The notes under the pieces were generated by a model, which searched no databases, was not told the origin of the DNA, and saw only the letters and a program-made list of their open reading frames with translations. Shown piece by piece: positions 61,344-64,000 of a stretch of DNA of 64,000 bases. Numbering within the stretch: the first letter of the stretch is position 1; the number at the start of each line of letters is the position of its first letter. Source of the DNA: Accumulibacter sp. (GTDB lineage: Bacteria; Pseudomonadota; Gammaproteobacteria; Burkholderiales; Rhodocyclaceae); the NCBI GenBank assembly GCA_024235695.1, contig JACKLX010000003.1, positions 223,569 through 287,568 on the forward strand, written 5' to 3'. Position numbers and translations under genes: made by a program.

Positions 61344-61997
61344 CTAGACTCCCGCCGCATGCGGAACGATCAGCGCCCCGGTCGCATCCTGCGCGGCATC
61401 GAGCAGCACGCGTCCGTCGCCCAGGCGCAGTCGCGATTCGGCGAACCAGCGTACCGCCAGCGGATAGACCCGGTGTTCCTGCGCCAGGACGCGCGCCGCG
61501 AGCGTCGCCTCGTCGTCACCATCGACCACCGGCACCGCGGCCTGCACGATGATCGGCCCGTGATCGAGATCGGCGGTGACGAAATGCACCGTGCAGCCAT
61601 GCACGCGAACGCCCTCGGCGAGCGCCCGCCGATGCGTGTGGAGGCCGGGAAAGGCCGGCAACAGGGAGGGATGGATGTTGATCAGCCGTCCCTGGTAGTG
61701 GCGCACGAAGGCCTCGCCGAGAATGCGCATGAAGCCTGCCAGCACCACCAGGTCGGGCGCGAAACCGTCGATCGCGGCGGCCATCGCCGTGTCGAAGGCG
61801 TCGCGGCTGGCGTACTGCCGGTGGTCGACGACGCCGGTCGGCACGCCGCTGGCGCGAGCGCTCGCGAGCCCGGCGGCGTCGGCGCGATTGGCCAGTACGC
61901 CGACGATGCGGGCGGGCAGGTCGCCGGCTTCGACGGTGGCGAGCAGCGACGCCATGTTGCTGCCGCGCCCGGAAATCAGGATCACGACGCGGATCAT
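61344..61997 (-). CDS. purN: Phosphoribosylglycinamide formyltransferase
   Basis: 217 aa from ATG 61997, overlapping the dedA stop by 4 bp. It transfers formyl from 10-formyl-THF to GAR in purine synthesis. It begins VVILISGRGSNMASLL (phosphate loop), has INIHPSLLPAFPGLH with the catalytic Asn and His, then HFVTADLDHGPIIVQAAVPV with the catalytic Asp. It stops 18 bp before the DUF3108 gene. Confidence 0.96.
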   Translation of the reverse strand: MIRVVILISGRGSNMASLLATVEAGDLPARIVGVLANRADAAGLASARASGVPTGVVDHRQYASRDAFDTAMAAAIDGFAPDLVVLAGFMRILGEAFVRHYQGRLINIHPSLLPAFPGLHTHRRALAEGVRVHGCTVHFVTADLDHGPIIVQAAVPVVDGDDEATLAARVLAQEHRVYPLAVRWFAESRLRLGDGRVLLDAAQDATGALIVPHAAGV

Positions 61998-62635
61998 GTG
62001 GCGGCCCGGCGATGCTGCAGCCAGCCGATGAACAGCGGCAGCAGCGAAATGATGATGATCGCGACGATCACCAGCGTCAGGTTCTTCTGAATCCACGGCA
62101 GATTGCCGAACCAGTAGCCGGCGAGGGTCAGCGAACCGACCCAGGAGACGCCGCCGATCAGGTTGAAGAAGGTGAAGCGCGCGTAGGTCATCGCGCCGAT
62201 GCCGGCGACGAAGGGCGCGAAGGTACGAAACAGCGGCAGGAAGCGCGATATGACCAGCGTCTTGCCGCCGTGCTTCTCGTAAAAGGCGTGCGTCTTCTCG
62301 AGCGCCGCCTTGTTGAAGAAGCGCGACTGCTCCCAGTGAAAGACCTTGGGTCCGAGATAGCGGCCGATCTGGTAGTTGAGCATGTTGCCGAGAATCGCCG
62401 CCGCCATCAGCACGATCATCAGGATGCCGATCTCCATGCCGCCCAGCGCCGCCAGCGCGCCGGCGACGAACAGCAGCGAATCGCCCGGCAGGAAGGGCGT
62501 GACGACGAAACCCGTCTCGCTGAAGATGATCACGAAGAGAATCGCGTAGATCCATTGCCCGTATTGCTGGACCAGCACCGCCAGGTGCTTGTCGAGATGC
62601 AGGACAATATCGATGAAATAAGTCAGGTATTCCAT
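61994..62635 (-). CDS. DedA-family membrane protein
   Basis: 213 aa from ATG 62635 (MEYLTYF). The open frame upstream has no site. It has four to five membrane segments. The conserved motifs are ETGFVVTPFLPGDSLLFVAG near residue 45 and ISRFLPLFRTFAPFVAGIG with the paired Arg near 140. DedA proteins recycle lipid carriers or flip phospholipids (UPP, PE) and are needed for envelope stability. It heads the leftward run dedA-purN-DUF3108-rsmB-mscS. Confidence 0.9.
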   Translation of the reverse strand: MEYLTYFIDIVLHLDKHLAVLVQQYGQWIYAILFVIIFSETGFVVTPFLPGDSLLFVAGALAALGGMEIGILMIVLMAAAILGNMLNYQIGRYLGPKVFHWEQSRFFNKAALEKTHAFYEKHGGKTLVISRFLPLFRTFAPFVAGIGAMTYARFTFFNLIGGVSWVGSLTLAGYWFGNLPWIQKNLTLVIVAIIIISLLPLFIGWLQHRRAAT

Positions 62636-62860
62636 GGGCAGGCGGGTGGCAGCAGCAAGGTGAAGGGGGCGGCAAGGCGAGCCGGGGAGAGCAGGCACTG
62701 GCAGGCGACAAGGCGCGATTCTACCGGAAGCGGGGCCGCCTCGCTGCCCTGCTTGCAGCGCCGCGCGGCAGCTGATCACACGAAGCGGCCGCCGCCGCGG
62801 GCTTCGTCACCGCCGCCCCATCGCCGCTTGCCCGGTCGGCCGCTCGCCGCCAGGCACCGT

Positions 62861-63736
62861 TCAGTACGGACGCGGCTCGCCCGGCGGCCGGGTCTTGAAG
62901 CGGCGATGGACCCAGTAGTACTGCTCGGGCATGGTGCGCACGGCCGCTTCGATCCAGGCGTTCATCCGCCGCGTATCGGCCTCGACGTCGTCGGTCGGAA
63001 AATCCGCCCAAGGCTCGCCGACCTCGACCGCGTAGCCCTCGCCACCGGGCAGGATGCGCGTCACGCACGGCACGACCGTGGCGCCGGCCAGCCGCGCCAG
63101 GCGCGACAGGCCCGGAATGGTCGCCGTCTGGACGCCGAAAAAAGGGACAAAGAGCGAATCCTTGCCGCCGAAATCCATGTCCGGCAGGTAGTAGAGCGGC
63201 CGCCCCGACTTCATCGCCCGGACGCTGGCGCGGACGCTTTCCTGGCGCGACAGCAGCAATTGATCGCCGAAGCGCTGGCGGCCGCGCAGCAACAGGCGGT
63301 CGAAAACCGGGTCGGACTGCACGGCGTAGATGCTTGCGCTGTCGAAGCGCATGGCGATCGCCGCGCCGCCGGCGTCGAGCCCGACGAAGTGCGGCGTCAG
63401 CATCAGTACCGGCCGGCCGGCATCGACCAGCTGGCGCATCCGCTCCTCGCCTTCGACCCGCAGCAGCGGCGCCAGGCGTTGCGGACTCGCCCACCAGAGC
63501 AGCGAACGCTCGAGCATGCCGCGGCCCAGCACCTTGAAATGTGCCTTCGCCAGGCGCCGCCGCTGATCTTCGTCGAGCTCCGGAAAACACAGACGCAGAT
63601 TCACCAGCACGATGTGCCGGCGCTTGCCGGCGAGGCCGAACAGCAGCCGCCCGAGGGTGTTGCCGAGCACGGCCAGCGCCGGCAGCGGCAGGAAATGCAG
63701 CAGCCACAGCGTCGCGACCAGCAAGCGGCTCAGCAT
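62861..63736 (-). CDS. lpxL: Lysophospholipid/lipid A acyltransferase (LpxL/HtrB family)
   Basis: 291 aa from ATG 63736 (MLSRLLVATLW); the frame is open to 63937 but only as low-quality Arg-rich sequence. One N-terminal membrane anchor is visible (LVATLWLLHFLPLPALAVLG). The HX4D acyltransferase dyad is in TPHFVGLDAGG near residue 125, and YYLPDMDFGGKDSLFVPFFG follows near 190. It adds a secondary acyl chain to lipid A. LpxL versus LpxM type is not certain from sequence. Confidence 0.88.
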   Translation of the reverse strand: MLSRLLVATLWLLHFLPLPALAVLGNTLGRLLFGLAGKRRHIVLVNLRLCFPELDEDQRRRLAKAHFKVLGRGMLERSLLWWASPQRLAPLLRVEGEERMRQLVDAGRPVLMLTPHFVGLDAGGAAIAMRFDSASIYAVQSDPVFDRLLLRGRQRFGDQLLLSRQESVRASVRAMKSGRPLYYLPDMDFGGKDSLFVPFFGVQTATIPGLSRLARLAGATVVPCVTRILPGGEGYAVEVGEPWADFPTDDVEADTRRMNAWIEAAVRTMPEQYYWVHRRFKTRPPGEPRPY

Positions 63737-64000
63737 CGGCTGACGCCTCGCGAGTCGGTAGCGCGGTGCGGGCCGCCTCGATGGAAGTGGGTCATGAGAT
63801 GAACGCCGCGGCAGCGGATCGCCGGTCCGATGGACAAGAGAAGAGGGGGCAGGGCGGCGTATTGTACTGGCATTTCCTGATCGCGCGGCGTTGCGTGGTG
63901 TCGCAAGACTGGTCGACAACGTGCGCCGATCCGGCACGCACGAGTGTCGCGTGGTCAGTTCAAAGCAGGCATTCGGGATCGTCAGATGGCCGGCAGGTCA
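63737..64000. other. Right-edge intergenic sequence
   Basis: 264 bp upstream of the acyltransferase. A leftward frame continues to 63937 but is Arg/Ser-rich without a start signal. I see no RNA, terminator or clear promoter before the window ends. Confidence 0.4.

Overview
This 64 kb window is high-GC, densely coded bacterial chromosome. Gene order and content point to a betaproteobacterium of the Rhodocyclales, most likely a 'Candidatus Accumulibacter'-type polyphosphate and polyhydroxyalkanoate (PHA) accumulator. The clues are the lolB-ispE-tRNA-Gln-prs-rplY-pth-ychF block, a class III PHA synthase locus and a soluble formate dehydrogenase. This taxonomic call is inference; there is no rRNA gene in the window. 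I see no CRISPR array, prophage or intact transposase.

Layout. 1-5.2 kb: the start of a PHA-synthase-like gene cut by the window edge, then a polyamine ABC transporter (potADBC order). 5.2-6.8 kb: a MocR-type regulator sharing a 17-bp upstream motif with the transporter. 7.3-12.6 kb: a carbon-storage locus with an HSD10-type dehydrogenase, thiolase, a split pair of hot-dog hydratases and PhaE-PhaC. 12.8-15 kb: periplasmic Pcm, a Cys-cluster protein and a small phosphatase. 15.08-15.35 kb: a 265-bp non-autonomous mobile element with a 7-bp target duplication. 15.4-20.1 kb: a leftward branched-chain-amino-acid-type ABC transporter. 20.5-26 kb: a NodU/CmcH-type carbamoyltransferase, pgk, tpiA and an FHA-HDOD signalling protein. 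26.2-32.1 kb: fdhD and formate dehydrogenase with a fused FdsG-FdsB subunit.

32.2-37.5 kb is the accessory part. A SigZ-permease-thioredoxin cassette and a free periplasmic Cache sensor lie among three toxin-antitoxin loci (PIN/RHH, FitA, CcdAB). In each of these at least one gene is broken, while every recognised housekeeping gene in the window reads through.

37.5-64 kb is mostly conserved core: ychF, pth, rplY, prs, tRNA-Gln, ispE, lolB, a TPR protein, mutM, a dynamin-like GTPase, miaA-mutL, coaBC-dut, dsbB, a desaturase, an RstAB-like two-component system, an Asp/Glu racemase, mscS, rsmB, a DUF3108 protein, purN, dedA and an lpxL-type acyltransferase. Many of these overlap by ATGA junctions, so they form compact operons.

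The points most worth a second look are the PHA locus with an HSD10-type enzyme and split hydratase, the cluster of decayed toxin-antitoxin modules beside an intact 27-bp ccd operator, the shared MocR/polyamine motif, and the small mobile element.
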